This document shows, one piece after another, positions 16,987 through 26,802 of a stretch of 40,800 nucleotides of DNA. The stretch is from Desulfuromonadales bacterium (GTDB lineage: Bacteria > Desulfobacterota > Desulfuromonadia > Desulfuromonadales > JAAXQG01): NCBI GenBank assembly GCA_012974445.1, contig JAAXQG010000151.1, forward strand, positions 1 through 40,800, read 5' to 3'. Position 1 is the first letter of the stretch. Each line of letters begins with the position of its first letter. The position numbers were made by a program, and so were the translations under genes. The notes beneath the pieces were generated by a model, which worked only from the letters and a program-made list of their open reading frames with translations, was not told the origin of the DNA and did no database searches.

Positions 16987-18525
16987 ATGAGCGATATAAA
17001 CAGGATCAAGATTTTCGACACCACTTTGAGAGATGGTGAGCAGTCGCCGGGCGCCAGCATGAACATAGAAGAGAAGCTGCGCATCGCCTATCAACTCGAG
17101 AAGCTGAATGTTGATGTCATCGAGGCCGGTTTCCCCGTAGCCTCCATTGGTGATTTCGAGGCGGTCAAGAAGATCGCACAGTGCATCAAGGGTCCCCAGA
17201 TTGCCGGTCTCTGCCGTGCCAACGACATGGATATCGATCGTGCATGGGAGGCGCTCAAGTACGCCGGAGATCGCGGTCGTATTCACACCTTTATCGCGAC
17301 CAGCGATATTCACATGAAATTCAAGCTCAAGATGACCGAGGACCAGGTCGTTGAGGCCGCAGTCAAGGCCGTCAGCAGGGCTGCTGGCTACACTCCCAAT
17401 GTCGAGTTCTCTGCCGAGGACGCCGTGCGTACGCGCCTGCCTTTTCTGGCTCGGGTCGTTGAGGCCGTAATTGATGCCGGGGCGACCACGGTCAATATTC
17501 CCGACACCGTCGGCTACACCATTCCTTCGGAATACTTCAACATCATCCGTTTTCTGAAGGAAAATGTTCCCAACATCGAAAAAGCGGTCATCTCCGTTCA
17601 CTGCCACAACGATCTTGGGCTCGCCGTGGCCAATTCGCTGGCCGCCGTTCAGGCTGGTGCCGGACAGGTGGAGTGCACCGTCAACGGCATCGGTGAACGG
17701 GCCGGAAACTGCTCTCTCGAAGAGGTGGTTATGGCTCTTCGCACCCGCTGCGATGTGATGCCTTTCGAGACGGGAATCGTCACCGAGCATATCGCTGCTG
17801 CCAGCCGCCTGCTTTCCACCGTTACCGGGATCATGGTGCAGCCCAACAAGGCCATCGTCGGTGCCAATGCTTTTGCTCACGAAGCCGGAATTCATCAGCA
17901 CGGCGTGCTTCAGGAAAAGAGTACCTACGAGATCATGACTCCCGAGTCCATCGGTCTTCTGACCAACAAGCTGGTGCTGGGCAAGCACAGCGGTCGCCAC
18001 GCCTTCAAGCAGCGTATTGAGGAGCTTGGTTATGATCTGAGTAAGGAGGACCTTGAAAAGGCCTTTTGCCGCTTCAAGGATCTGGCTGACCAGAAGAAGG
18101 AGATCTTCGACGAGGACCTCGACGCCATTATAGCCGATGAGATCATACGGGTGCCCGAGCAGTTCAAGCTTCTTCAGATGAATGTCTCCTCCGGCTCCTT
18201 TGCTGCCCCTACGGCAACGGTGCAGATGGAGGTCAACGGTGAGGTGAAAAAGGCGGCACTGATGGGCGATGGTCCTGTGGATGCTGCCTTCAAGGTGATC
18301 AAGAAGCTCACCGGCAGCCAGGCGCATCTGTTGACCTTTACCGTGGGAGCCATCACCGGAGGAACCGACGCTCAGGGCGAGTGTACCGTGCGTCTGTCGC
18401 AAGACGGTAAGGAGTTTCTGGGGCAGGGCGCTCATCCCGACATTATCGTGGCCAGTGCCAAGGCCTATATCAACGCACTCAATAAGGCGGCCAGCTTCGA
18501 GGCGCGCGAATCCGTTGAGCTCTAA
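16987..18525 (+). CDS. leuA: 2-isopropylmalate synthase
   Basis: LeuA condenses 2-ketoisovalerate with acetyl-CoA, the first committed step to leucine. It is 512 aa with ATG at 16987 after AAGGAG. The DRE-TIM barrel shows FDTTLRDGEQSPGASM (about 10-25), the metal-binding HCHNDLGLA (about 201-209) and GIGERAGNCSLEE. The C-terminal LeuA dimer (leucine feedback) domain begins near 390 (FKLLQMNVSSGS...). Transcription is controlled by the T-box leader; the leuC start follows after 29 bp, so leuACD probably form one unit. Confidence 0.97.
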   Translation: MSDINRIKIFDTTLRDGEQSPGASMNIEEKLRIAYQLEKLNVDVIEAGFPVASIGDFEAVKKIAQCIKGPQIAGLCRANDMDIDRAWEALKYAGDRGRIHTFIATSDIHMKFKLKMTEDQVVEAAVKAVSRAAGYTPNVEFSAEDAVRTRLPFLARVVEAVIDAGATTVNIPDTVGYTIPSEYFNIIRFLKENVPNIEKAVISVHCHNDLGLAVANSLAAVQAGAGQVECTVNGIGERAGNCSLEEVVMALRTRCDVMPFETGIVTEHIAAASRLLSTVTGIMVQPNKAIVGANAFAHEAGIHQHGVLQEKSTYEIMTPESIGLLTNKLVLGKHSGRHAFKQRIEELGYDLSKEDLEKAFCRFKDLADQKKEIFDEDLDAIIADEIIRVPEQFKLLQMNVSSGSFAAPTATVQMEVNGEVKKAALMGDGPVDAAFKVIKKLTGSQAHLLTFTVGAITGGTDAQGECTVRLSQDGKEFLGQGAHPDIIVASAKAYINALNKAASFEARESVEL

Positions 18526-18554
18526 CAGGATCACCCGGATAATTAGGAGTCAGC

Positions 18555-19835
18555 ATGGGTAAGACAATCGCACAGAAAATTTTCGACGCTCATCTTCGCG
18601 ACGAGCCATTTCCCGGCGCCAAGGTTCTGGATCTCGACCGGGTCTTCTGCCACGAGATCACGACCCCCGTGGCCATCGCCGATCTGGAATGGCGCCAGAA
18701 GGACCGGGTCTTCGATCCCTCCAAGATCAAGGCTGTGGTTGACCATGTCACCCCGAGCAAAGACAGCAAGACCGCGACCCAGGCTAAAATCCTGAGGGAC
18801 TGGGCCCGCCGTCACGAGATCAAAGATTTTTTTGATGTGGGTCATAACGGCGTCTGTCACGCCCTCTTTCCTGAGAAGGGTTTTGTGCGCCCCGGATTCA
18901 CCATCATCATGGGCGACAGTCACACCTGTACCCACGGAGCCTTCGGCGCCTTTGCTGCCGGGGTCGGAACCACCGACCTCGAGGTCGGTATCCTCAAGGG
19001 GGTCTGTGCCTTTCGCGAGCCCATGACCATCCGCATCAACATCGAGGGGACGCTGCCCGAAGGCGTTGTGGCCAAGGACGTGATCCTTCACATCATCGGC
19101 AAGCTCGGCGTCAACGGAGCCACCGACCGGGTTCTGGAGATTCGCGGCAGCGTCGTCGATGCCATGAGCATGGACGCCCGGATGACCCTGTGCAACATGG
19201 CCATCGAGGCCGGCGGCACTTGCGGTATCTGTCTTCCCGACATGACCACCGTGGACTACCTCTGGGAGTTCATCAGCGACGACTATGCTTCCAAGGAAGC
19301 CGCGCTTGAGGATTACAGTAAATGGCACAGCGATGCCGATGCGCACTACGAGCAGACCCTGACCTTTGATGTCACGGCTCTGGAGCCCATGGTCACCTAT
19401 GGCTACAAGCCCGACTGCGTCAAGCCCGTCTCCGAGATGAAGGGAACCAGGGTCGATCAGGTCTATATCGGCACCTGCACCAACGGTCGCATCGAGGACC
19501 TGCGCCAGGCCGCCGCCGTGCTCAAGGGGCGTACTGTTAATGAGAACGTCCGGGGTATCGTTTCTCCGGCGACTCCGAAGATTTTCAAGGACGCCATGGC
19601 CGAAGGAATCATCCAGATTTTCATGGACGCCGGGTTCTGCGTCACCAATCCGACCTGCGGCGCCTGCCTCGGTATGAGTAACGGCGTGTTGGCCGAAGGG
19701 GAGGTGGCTGCAGCCACCAGTAACCGTAACTTCAACGGTCGCATGGGCAAGGGGGGGATGGTTCACCTGATGAGTCCTGCCGTAGCCGCCGCCACTGCCG
19801 TAGCCGGGGTGATCTGCGCTCCTGCCGATCTTTGA
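18555..19835 (+). CDS. leuC: 3-isopropylmalate dehydratase large subunit
   Basis: This [4Fe-4S] aconitase-family subunit isomerises 2- to 3-isopropylmalate together with LeuD. It is 426 aa, which fits the shorter archaeal/delta-type LeuC (HacA-like) rather than the enterobacterial form of about 466 aa. Cluster cysteines appear in VYIGTCTNGRIEDLR (near 303) and NPTCGACLGM (near 363 and 366). Active-site segments include MGDSHTCTHGAFGAFAAGVG. TTAGGAG precedes the ATG. Confidence 0.95.
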   Translation: MGKTIAQKIFDAHLRDEPFPGAKVLDLDRVFCHEITTPVAIADLEWRQKDRVFDPSKIKAVVDHVTPSKDSKTATQAKILRDWARRHEIKDFFDVGHNGVCHALFPEKGFVRPGFTIIMGDSHTCTHGAFGAFAAGVGTTDLEVGILKGVCAFREPMTIRINIEGTLPEGVVAKDVILHIIGKLGVNGATDRVLEIRGSVVDAMSMDARMTLCNMAIEAGGTCGICLPDMTTVDYLWEFISDDYASKEAALEDYSKWHSDADAHYEQTLTFDVTALEPMVTYGYKPDCVKPVSEMKGTRVDQVYIGTCTNGRIEDLRQAAAVLKGRTVNENVRGIVSPATPKIFKDAMAEGIIQIFMDAGFCVTNPTCGACLGMSNGVLAEGEVAAATSNRNFNGRMGKGGMVHLMSPAVAAATAVAGVICAPADL

Positions 19836-19878
19836 AACTTCGATTTTCGAGACCCGTTTAAACGTTGGAGACAATACG

Positions 19879-20409
19879 ATGAAAAAACACTTTGGCGGCC
19901 CGGCCATCTGTCTGGACCGCGACGATATCAATACCGATGAAATCATCCCTGCCAAGTACCTCACCGAGGTGACCAAGGAGGCTCTGACTCCCTATATCCT
20001 GGAAGATCTGAAACTCGAAGGTTTCGACCCCAGGGGGCAGAAGCTCAAAAACTCGAAGGTGGTCGTGACCGGAGGCAATTTCGGATGTGGTTCTTCGCGC
20101 GAGCACGCTCCCTGGGTATTCGAGGTCAACGACATCCACACGGTCATTGCCGAGAGCTACGCACGGATTTTCCGCCAGAACATGTTCAACTGCGGCATGC
20201 TCGCTATCGAGCTGCCCAAGGCCGACATTGCCGCCATCATTGCCCTGGGGCGTGATGCCGAGCTGGAGGTCGCTGTGGATCTTCCCTCCAGGAAGATCGA
20301 GGCCAGTGCCGCCGGAAAAAGCCTGAGCTTTTCCTTCGACATCAGCCCCTTCGACGCCGCCCTGGTTGACGCCGGCGGCTGGGTTGAGTTCGCCGACTCC
20401 AGGTACTGA
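19879..20409 (+). CDS. leuD: 3-isopropylmalate dehydratase small subunit
   Basis: LeuD is the swivelling domain partner of LeuC. It is 176 aa, the short type that matches the LeuC form above. Motifs are DRDDINTDEIIPAKYL (about 13-28), GGNFGCGSSREHAPW (about 63-77, substrate-binding GxxSSRE loop) and AESYARIFRQNMFNCGML. It is the last gene of the leu unit, followed by a two-way terminator facing the tad operon. leuB, the next enzyme of the pathway, is not in this window. Confidence 0.96.
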   Translation: MKKHFGGPAICLDRDDINTDEIIPAKYLTEVTKEALTPYILEDLKLEGFDPRGQKLKNSKVVVTGGNFGCGSSREHAPWVFEVNDIHTVIAESYARIFRQNMFNCGMLAIELPKADIAAIIALGRDAELEVAVDLPSRKIEASAAGKSLSFSFDISPFDAALVDAGGWVEFADSRY

Positions 20410-20437
20410 GCATAGGTTCGGCGAGAACATTCAGGAT

Positions 20438-20479
20438 ACAGAAAAGCCCCGTCTGAATTAACAGACGGGGCTTTTCTGT
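20438..20479. terminator. Bidirectional terminator between leuD and the tad operon
   Basis: ACAGAAAAGCCCCGTCTG and its exact complement form an 18-bp stem with a six-base AT loop. CTTTTC at the outer end of each arm lets it work for leuD on plus and for transcripts arriving from the tad side on minus. Confidence 0.9.
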
Positions 20480-20504
20480 GAGGAATAAATTATTGAGGAT
20501 AGAA

Positions 20505-20641
20505 TCAAAGCACCTGATTCAAGACCAGCTTCGTTCGCTATCCCGGGGATTGGTGCAGAAGCGGCTGGTGCTTTCCCCACTGACCTGTCCAGTCAAACGG
20601 ACCACCTCTATGGAGCACCACGGTCATGGTCAATCCATCTG
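20505..20641 (-). pseudogene. Decayed C-terminal fragment of a GlnQ-type ABC ATPase
   Basis: Read on the minus strand, this stretch matches the end of the intact glnQ at 32832. One frame gives DGLTMTVVLH (intact: [10 protein letters not shown]). After a deletion of about 30 bp comes V-SGESTSRFCTNP (intact: [13 protein letters not shown]). After a 1-bp frameshift comes TKLVLNQVL-stop (intact: TKLFLNQVL-stop). The last 65 bases are roughly three-quarters identical by eye. There is no start and the frame is broken, so it is a remnant. It has the same orientation as the intact gene, and the tad locus lies between the two. Confidence 0.85.
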
Positions 20642-20733
20642 AGGTAAAACCTCTGGGCAATGTCCTGTTTTTTAACCTGCAAGCAGGTGGTGAACTTTGA
20701 ACCTGTATCTACCGATACGTTGGACCGTTGGGC

Positions 20734-21171
20734 TTAGTTTCCTCCCCAAGTCAGGTTTTTTGAAATCCAGCCTACATTGCCCGATTGGTGGTGAATTTTA
20801 ATCCAATCTTCTTGGTATTCAAGAACCATGAAGCTGACACCCTTCTCAGCCTTGAACAGCACGCGATTGTCAGTGCCCGGACCGCTTCTGATGTTTGCCG
20901 GGCCACGTTGGACCACTACTGCAGATGCTTTGCTCACAAGGGGTTTATAAATCCACCCTTCCTTGTTCCGATAGTCCGCCACCCTGAAAAACTGGTTATT
21001 GCCCTCAAGAACTGTTAACGGGTAGTACCGAGGAACCTGAAGGACAATCATGGAGCCTGAAAGAGATGGGAAACTCCGGATGTTGGCCGAATCAGCAGCG
21101 ACCGAAACTGTTTCACCCGTCGCAGTGCCGCAGCAAAGGATGATAATCGAAAGAGCCAGTATGAATTTCAT
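20734..21171 (-). CDS. Secreted SH3b-domain protein, last gene of the tad operon
   Basis: This 145-aa protein has a signal peptide (MKFILALSIIILCCGTATG, cleavage near residue 19) and two bacterial SH3 (SH3b) repeats: about 22-80 (ADSANIRSFPSLSG...VADYRNKEGWIYKPLV) and about 86-143 (RGPANIRSGPGTDNRVLFKAEKG...GNVGWISKNL). Such domains usually bind peptidoglycan or protein ligands in the periplasm. GGAGG precedes the ATG. It lies 95 bp after the TadD-like gene and may be part of the operon. A role in anchoring or regulating the pilus machine is only inferred from position. Confidence 0.85.
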   Translation of the reverse strand: MKFILALSIIILCCGTATGETVSVAADSANIRSFPSLSGSMIVLQVPRYYPLTVLEGNNQFFRVADYRNKEGWIYKPLVSKASAVVVQRGPANIRSGPGTDNRVLFKAEKGVSFMVLEYQEDWIKIHHQSGNVGWISKNLTWGGN

Positions 21172-21266
21172 GTTGCCTCCTCTCCATTCCTGAATCGTCT
21201 CGGGACTTCTCCTTAGCTGCTGCGTTATTTCATGGTTCGGCGAACACCGGTTGGCAGAATGACCAT

Positions 21267-22223
21267 TTATTGAGCGCTTATTTGCAGTTGGTTGAGATTT
21301 GTTTTAGCCCGAGTATAGAATCTGGGCTTCAGCTGAAGGGCCTTGTTGAAGGCCTCTCTGGCTTTATCCTGGTGCCCTTGGCTCATGTAGGCGTAGCCCA
21401 AATTGTTGAAGGCTTCAGCTTCCCCGACGGCTGTAATAAAATGTTGAAGCGCCTTTTGTTCCTGGCCAGAAAGGGCATAGGCCAGAGCGAGATTGTTGTG
21501 CAGTTTTTTGTCTGTCGGGGCAAGACTCAGTGCTCTGCTGAAGGACTGAATTGCCAAGTCGTATTTTTGCTGCAAGAGGAGGTTGAAGCCTAGATTGCCT
21601 TGTGCAAAGGCTTGCCCCGGAGACAGGCTTGCAACATCACGAAAAAGGTTCTCGGCTTCAATTTCTTTGCCCTGCCAATCATAGATAATGGCTAATTCCG
21701 TCAGTGCTTCCAGGTTTTTCGGCTCTATGTCGATTACGGATTCTATTACCTCACGGGCGCCCTCAATATCCCGTTGCCACCGCAAGAGTCTTCCCTTTTC
21801 CAGAAGGGCTATGAGGTGTTCAGTGGCGCCTGCTGGAATTGCATTTAAGGCTTGCAGCGCCTCAGGGTACTTCCCCAGTCTTGAAAGAGTTTTCCCCAGT
21901 CCAAGAAGGGCAGTTGTGGAATCAGGGTTTCTGGATAGGGCGGTACTGAAATGCAGGCTGGCTAGGGAAAAGTCGCCGGAATCAAGGTAGGAGTAGCCTT
22001 GATGGAGCAAGGCGTCCAGGGGGAGGTTTGAAATCTTGCCCTCTTCGATCTGCTCCGGAATCCTCTTGCTAGTCTCTGCCGGCAGTTTTGTTGCCGTTGT
22101 GGTGCAGCCGGATAGCACAAGTACGATAAGGAATATTGCCATCCTCACCGATCTGCAGCATGACGACTTCAATCCTTCGGCTCTGCGCCCATCTGTTCCG
22201 GAATTGCCGAGATTTTCCATCAT
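21267..22223 (-). CDS. tadD: TPR lipoprotein, TadD-like
   Basis: This 318-aa tetratricopeptide protein has a lipoprotein signal: basic stretch, hydrophobic MAIFLIVLVL and lipobox LSGC (Cys near 40). About seven TPR units follow from residue 70, for example SYLDSGDFSLASLHFSTALSRNPD and YMSQGHQDKAREAFNKALQLKP. TadD lipoproteins assist secretin assembly in Tad systems. The start is the ATG at 22223, overlapping the tadC stop by one base (TAATG), or the next codon (MEN...). The signal begins unusually late, so a later start is possible. Confidence 0.85.
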   Translation of the reverse strand: MMENLGNSGTDGRRAEGLKSSCCRSVRMAIFLIVLVLSGCTTTATKLPAETSKRIPEQIEEGKISNLPLDALLHQGYSYLDSGDFSLASLHFSTALSRNPDSTTALLGLGKTLSRLGKYPEALQALNAIPAGATEHLIALLEKGRLLRWQRDIEGAREVIESVIDIEPKNLEALTELAIIYDWQGKEIEAENLFRDVASLSPGQAFAQGNLGFNLLLQQKYDLAIQSFSRALSLAPTDKKLHNNLALAYALSGQEQKALQHFITAVGEAEAFNNLGYAYMSQGHQDKAREAFNKALQLKPRFYTRAKTNLNQLQISAQ

Positions 22224-23212
22224 TACCCCCCCACGGACGCAAAAATCGAGTCAATTATCTGGATAGCGGCCGGGCCCACCAGAACGACAAATATGACAGG
22301 GAAAATAAACAATACAAGCGGCAGCATCAACTTTACGGCTGATTTTGCCGCTCTCTCCTCTGCATCCTGCCTGCGTTTTATTCTCATGCCATCCGAATGA
22401 ATTCGTAATGCCTTTGCGATGCTTGTACCGAAGCGGCTGGTCTGAGAGAGCACTGTCATCAAGTTGGAAATTTCCGGCACTCCTGTGCGGGTGCTCATGT
22501 TCTTGAAGCTTTCGTCTCTGGCGCGCCCGGCGCGTATCTCAAGGTTGGTCAGGTTGAATTCTTCGCTCAGGGCCAGGCTAATGGAGGCCATTTCATCGCC
22601 AACTTTTTTAATTGTCATATCAAGTCCAAGCCCCGCTTCTACACAAAGGACCATAAGGTCAAGAGCGTCAGGTAGCGCCCTGGTAAGGTTTCTTTTTCTT
22701 CGGTGTACCAGGTAGTCAAGGCACATGTCCGGTAACAGAAAACCTATTACGGCGAGTACAGCGGTAATCAATAACGTTTGGGAACTTAACTTGTAGAGGG
22801 CCATTGTAGCGAACATGGAAATCAGGACGAGACCAAGGGTGAAAAAAATCTTTATTGCAAGGTATTTGGTGTAAGCACGTTGTGATCTGAATCCCGCCTG
22901 TACCAGCCGGGTTTTTAATTTCTTAGTAGGGGTGTTTTTTTCCGTCCCGGTGATGCTGTGAAGAGGTTTTGTCAGCTTCGCCAGGAACTCATTGCCGTCT
23001 TCTTCGATGATTTTTGGCTTTTCAGGGGTAGTTGCAGAATCAGGCCCTGTCGATAGGAGACGCTTCAACCTGTCTTTGGCGTTTCGGTTGTTAAGAAAAA
23101 AAACGCAGACGCCACCCGATGCCAGTGAGACAGAGACAAAAACAAGGAATAACAGTGACAGGTAGTCAAGGTTCTGCAGTGCCTGGTAGATGATGGAGAT
23201 GATTGCGTTCAT
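22223..23212 (-). CDS. tadC: Tad inner-membrane platform protein TadC
   Basis: TadC pairs with TadB to form the inner-membrane platform of the Flp pilus. It is 329 aa from the ATG at 23212; the GTG at 23218 used by the track lies next to the AAGGGG ribosome-binding site and is rejected. One membrane helix lies near 18-40 and more near 120-165. The T2SF/GspF domain is at about 185-300, with LPDALDLMVLCVEAGLGLDMTI typical of TadC, and a final helix follows near 300-325. The gene lies nine bases after the tadB stop. Confidence 0.92.
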   Translation of the reverse strand: MNAIISIIYQALQNLDYLSLLFLVFVSVSLASGGVCVFFLNNRNAKDRLKRLLSTGPDSATTPEKPKIIEEDGNEFLAKLTKPLHSITGTEKNTPTKKLKTRLVQAGFRSQRAYTKYLAIKIFFTLGLVLISMFATMALYKLSSQTLLITAVLAVIGFLLPDMCLDYLVHRRKRNLTRALPDALDLMVLCVEAGLGLDMTIKKVGDEMASISLALSEEFNLTNLEIRAGRARDESFKNMSTRTGVPEISNLMTVLSQTSRFGTSIAKALRIHSDGMRIKRRQDAEERAAKSAVKLMLPLVLFIFPVIFVVLVGPAAIQIIDSIFASVGG

Positions 23213-23221
23213 GGCCACCCC

Positions 23222-24199
23222 TTAAATCTCAATTTTGACGATCTTCCGTATGAAAATTATGCCGACTATCTGTGAAGCGATGCCAATAAGCATCATCTGC
23301 CTGCCAATCTCTTCGGTCCACAGAAGAGAGATGTAATCAAAATTGACAAAATACAGGTATGCAAAGAGCAAGATGGGCAGGGCGATTAGTATGCCGGCAG
23401 ACATTCGTCCTTCCGCCGTCAAGGCTTTCACTTGCCTTTGAAACTGGTCCCGTTCGCGCATGAGACGACTGAGGTTGTCGAAAATTTCCGCGATATTCCC
23501 TCCCGTCTCTTTCTGGATCTGAATTGAGATGGAAAAAAATCTCAAATCCTGAACAGGAACTCGTTTACAAAGATTGTTAAGTGCCTCATTGATGGTCAAG
23601 CCCAACTTGATTTCATCGACAAGGGTGGCGAATTCGGATCGAATAGGGTCTTCCATCTCTTCTGCCACCATATTCATGGCCGATGAGAGGGCATGGCCGG
23701 AACGCACGGCCCTGGCCAGCAGATCAAGGGCACTGGGGTATTGCTCCTTGAATTTCCGAAGCGTGGATTGTTCGGAGGCTCTCAGGAAAAAATAGGGGAG
23801 GCCGCCACACAGCAGGGGCAGTGCGACGATCAAGGCAACCTGGGCATTCAGAGCGAAGGCGAGGGCAATGCCTAAACCGCCAAAAGCAAGACTGCCAAGT
23901 ATAAAGGTCGTGGCATTCAGAGGGAGCTTGGACCTGAGCAGCATACGGTCAAGTTTGGCAACACGGGGTAGTTCCAGGGCCAGCTTTTCTATGATGCCAG
24001 CATCCTTGAGGGCCTTTTCCTTGTAGAGATTAAGTGTCTCGTTGCCCTGCATGCCCCCGGCGGACATGAGTAGAAGGCGTTTCTTGATCTGTCGCTTCTG
24101 CTTGAAGTGACTCTCTTTCCACATCAGGAAAATGAAACCGACCAGAGTGGAGACAAAGAAGAAAACCGAAAACATTAAAAAGAAGGTTAGGGTGTCCAT
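23222..24199 (-). CDS. tadB: Tad inner-membrane platform protein TadB
   Basis: This 325-aa integral membrane protein starts with ATG after AAAGGAGGT. Membrane helices lie at about 5-27, 95-115, 118-140 and near the C-terminus. The cytoplasmic T2SF domain (about 150-270) contains YPSALDLLARAVRSGHALSSAM and QIQKETGGNIAEIFDNLSRLMRER, both characteristic of TadB. The GGN segment is conserved in GspF relatives. It works with TadC and is driven by the CpaF/TadA ATPase encoded just upstream (21 bp). Confidence 0.93.
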   Translation of the reverse strand: MDTLTFFLMFSVFFFVSTLVGFIFLMWKESHFKQKRQIKKRLLLMSAGGMQGNETLNLYKEKALKDAGIIEKLALELPRVAKLDRMLLRSKLPLNATTFILGSLAFGGLGIALAFALNAQVALIVALPLLCGGLPYFFLRASEQSTLRKFKEQYPSALDLLARAVRSGHALSSAMNMVAEEMEDPIRSEFATLVDEIKLGLTINEALNNLCKRVPVQDLRFFSISIQIQKETGGNIAEIFDNLSRLMRERDQFQRQVKALTAEGRMSAGILIALPILLFAYLYFVNFDYISLLWTEEIGRQMMLIGIASQIVGIIFIRKIVKIEI

Positions 24200-24220
24200 T
24201 GGACCTCCTTTGACCAGGGA

Positions 24221-25549
24221 TCAAAATGAAAAGAGTTCCTCCGGCAGGTAAACTCCGGCGAGCTTGAGTTTTTCAGCAAATCTGGGTCGGATTCCGGTGG
24301 CTTTCAATTTGCCAAGAACCTTGCCTTGCGGATCGACGCCCCGTTTTTCATACTCAAAAATATTCTGTAGGGTGATGACTTCTCCCTCCATGCCTGCAAC
24401 TTCGCAGATGGCGCTCACCCTGCGGCTACCATCGGCCATACGTTGAACCTGAATGATCAGGTCGAGGGCAGAGGCGACCATGAACCGCATTGCCTTCTCC
24501 GGAAGGTTGATTCCGGTCATCAGAATCATGGAGTCGAGGCGAATCAGGGAATCCCTTGGAGTGTTGGCGTGAATGGTGGTGAGGGATCCCTCGTGGCCGG
24601 TGTTCATGGCCTGGAGCATGTCAAAGGCTTCGGAACCCCGGACCTCTCCGATGATTATGCGATCCGGTCGCATTCGAAGACTGTTTCGCACCAGATCCCT
24701 CTGGTCGAAAATGCCGTTTCCCTCGATGCTTGCCGGTTTTGTCTCCAGGCGCACCACGTGCTCCTGTTGCAGCTGCAGCTCAGCCGAGTCTTCGATGGTG
24801 ATAACCCGCTCCTGAGAGGGGATGAAGGCGGAGAGGACATTCAGCAGGGTGGTTTTTCCCGAGCCCGTGCCTCCCGAGATCATGATGTTGAGCCTGGCCT
24901 TGACGCAGCCGCCAAGAAAAGAGGCGATCTCCGGGGTCAGCGCCTGAAGCTCAATCAGATCTTCAACCTTCAGAGGCTGTACGGCAAAGCGGCGGATTGA
25001 GAGCATCGGGCCGTCCAGGGCCAGGGGAGGGATGATGGCATTGACCCGGGAGCCGTCGGTCAGCCTTGCGTCAACCATGGGGGATGATTCATCAATCCTT
25101 CGACCGACCTTGGAAATAATGCGATCGATAATGTTCCGCAAATGGGCATTATTGAGAAAACGGGCGTCTGTCTTCTCCAGCAGACCGAAGCGCTCGACAT
25201 AGATGTGCTGGTAGGTGTTGCACAGGATGTCGGACACCGTGGGATCTTTCAAAAAAGGCTCGATCGGCCCCAGCCCGATGAGTTCGTCCAGAATTTCGCT
25301 CACCAACTCTGCTTTCTCGGAGCTGTTGAGCGGTACTTTTTCCTCCATCAGGAAGTGATCGATAATCTGTGCCACCTCTGTCTCGATTTCATCCGAACTC
25401 AACTTATCAAGGGCCTTCAGGTTGATCTGCTCAATCAGGCGCGAATGAATCCTGTGTTTCACTTCATAGAAGAAGTCACCCTTCGAAGGGGAGGGGGCAT
25501 TGAGTCCGGGCTCAGATGATGTCTGTTGCAGAATGTTTTTCAAACTCAC
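24221..25549 (-). CDS. cpaF: Tad pilus assembly/retraction ATPase CpaF (TadA)
   Basis: This is the secretion ATPase that powers Flp pilus extension. It is 442 aa. GTG at 25549 is chosen because AGGAGG lies five bases upstream. The N-terminal domain (about 20-130) precedes the RecA-like core: Walker [14 protein letters not shown] near 225-237, Asp box [11 protein letters not shown], His box [12 protein letters not shown], Walker B region [23 protein letters not shown]. It starts nine bases after the cpaE stop. All key ATPase residues appear intact. Confidence 0.96.
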   Translation of the reverse strand: MSLKNILQQTSSEPGLNAPSPSKGDFFYEVKHRIHSRLIEQINLKALDKLSSDEIETEVAQIIDHFLMEEKVPLNSSEKAELVSEILDELIGLGPIEPFLKDPTVSDILCNTYQHIYVERFGLLEKTDARFLNNAHLRNIIDRIISKVGRRIDESSPMVDARLTDGSRVNAIIPPLALDGPMLSIRRFAVQPLKVEDLIELQALTPEIASFLGGCVKARLNIMISGGTGSGKTTLLNVLSAFIPSQERVITIEDSAELQLQQEHVVRLETKPASIEGNGIFDQRDLVRNSLRMRPDRIIIGEVRGSEAFDMLQAMNTGHEGSLTTIHANTPRDSLIRLDSMILMTGINLPEKAMRFMVASALDLIIQVQRMADGSRRVSAICEVAGMEGEVITLQNIFEYEKRGVDPQGKVLGKLKATGIRPRFAEKLKLAGVYLPEELFSF

Positions 25550-25558
25550 GGTGTCCTC

Positions 25559-26755
25559 CTAAAAGGCTCGTCCGAAAAAGGTCCTCAGGCCACGATATTT
25601 CTTGGCAGAATCCTGAATCTTCTGGTCTTCGGTTCGCCGGAGTTTTCCTACGAAATCCCCGATACTCCTGGAGAACGGGCAGCGGGGACGGCTGCTGACC
25701 AGGGGAATCCCCGTGTTGATGGAGGTGAATACGTTTTCGTAGTCATTGGGAAAGAGCCAGAAAACCTGTTTTTTAAGCGTCTTCTCCACATCCTGAAGGC
25801 CGAGTTCCCCGCCTTTAATGAAGCGGTTGACAACGATTTCGATTTTTCCCTGATCCACCCCAAGCTTGAGCAGCAGCTGCATAAGGCGAGACGCATCTCG
25901 GATGGAGGTGACGGAGAGATCCGTGATCAGAAAGATTTTTGTGGCGACATTGAAGACTTCTAGAGCGCAGTCGTTGACCTGCATGGAGGCACAGTCGATG
26001 ATGACGGTCCTGTAAAGTTTCTGGAGAATCTGAAGGATCTGTCGTACATGCAGCGCGCTGATGTCTTCGTGTTGTTCCGGGCTCGTCGGGGCCGCCAGAA
26101 ACTCAATCCCGCTGCTGTGACTGACCAGGATGCTGCTTAAAAAGGCCGCATCCAGGCGATGCATGTTGGTGCAGGCATCGTAAATGGTGTGCCGGGGCAC
26201 GCTGTCCAGCAGGACGGAGCTGTCTCCAGACTGAAGACTCATGTCCATCAGGACTGTAGATTCTTTCAGCAGAGTGGAAAATGCGATGGCTGTATTCACC
26301 GCCAAGGCAGTGGCGCCAAGGCCTCCTTTGGAACTTAGAAATGCGAAAGTTTCTCCACCGCTGCTGAGTCGGGTCTCGGTCAGTTGCTGGCGGATTTTTT
26401 CAACTGCATCGGTCAAGGTCCCGTGCTTCATGGGCATCTGGAAATACTCGGAGACACCGGCTTTCATCACTGCGATGATGCGTTCCGGCCTCATGTCCTC
26501 GGAGAGGATAAAAACGGCGCTGTTCGGAAAGGCGCGCAGCAGGGCGAATATTCTCTCAAAGATGTCATCGCCGCTTTGTTCATCGTGGATGAGGATGACA
26601 TGAGGAGCGTTTTGGGTTGAAACAGCCCCTTTTTCAGCCATCGGGTCAAACCACTGCATTGCGGTGACATCCGGTATCTGCTCCAGTTCGCGGAGAATCT
26701 CCGTGCTCAGATTGAAGTCAGATATTTCGACGGCGATGATGACCTCTGGATTCAT
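25559..26755 (-). CDS. cpaE: CpaE/TadZ-type MinD-like localisation ATPase
   Basis: CpaE/TadZ places the Tad machine at its site in the cell. It is 398 aa, with a degenerate receiver-like N-terminal domain (about 1-120) and a ParA/MinD-like domain (about 135-370). The deviant Walker A reads SSKGGLGATALAVN: the signature KGG lysine is kept, but the second lysine position is Ala. That is common in CpaE/TadZ and suggests weak or no hydrolysis. VIIDCAS is the Walker B strand. The ribosome-binding site AGAGG lies only about two bases from the ATG at 26755, so translation may be inefficient; no better start is visible. Confidence 0.9.
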   Translation of the reverse strand: MNPEVIIAVEISDFNLSTEILRELEQIPDVTAMQWFDPMAEKGAVSTQNAPHVILIHDEQSGDDIFERIFALLRAFPNSAVFILSEDMRPERIIAVMKAGVSEYFQMPMKHGTLTDAVEKIRQQLTETRLSSGGETFAFLSSKGGLGATALAVNTAIAFSTLLKESTVLMDMSLQSGDSSVLLDSVPRHTIYDACTNMHRLDAAFLSSILVSHSSGIEFLAAPTSPEQHEDISALHVRQILQILQKLYRTVIIDCASMQVNDCALEVFNVATKIFLITDLSVTSIRDASRLMQLLLKLGVDQGKIEIVVNRFIKGGELGLQDVEKTLKKQVFWLFPNDYENVFTSINTGIPLVSSRPRCPFSRSIGDFVGKLRRTEDQKIQDSAKKYRGLRTFFGRAF

Positions 26756-26802
26756 ATCCTCTGTCCAATCGGTAGGGTAAAGCGCTTCCCGTTGTCTCTC
26801 TT

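Noticed and set aside
18526-20409. leuB within the leu cluster
   Set aside because: Only leuC and leuD follow leuA; no isopropylmalate dehydrogenase motifs appear in any frame of the window.
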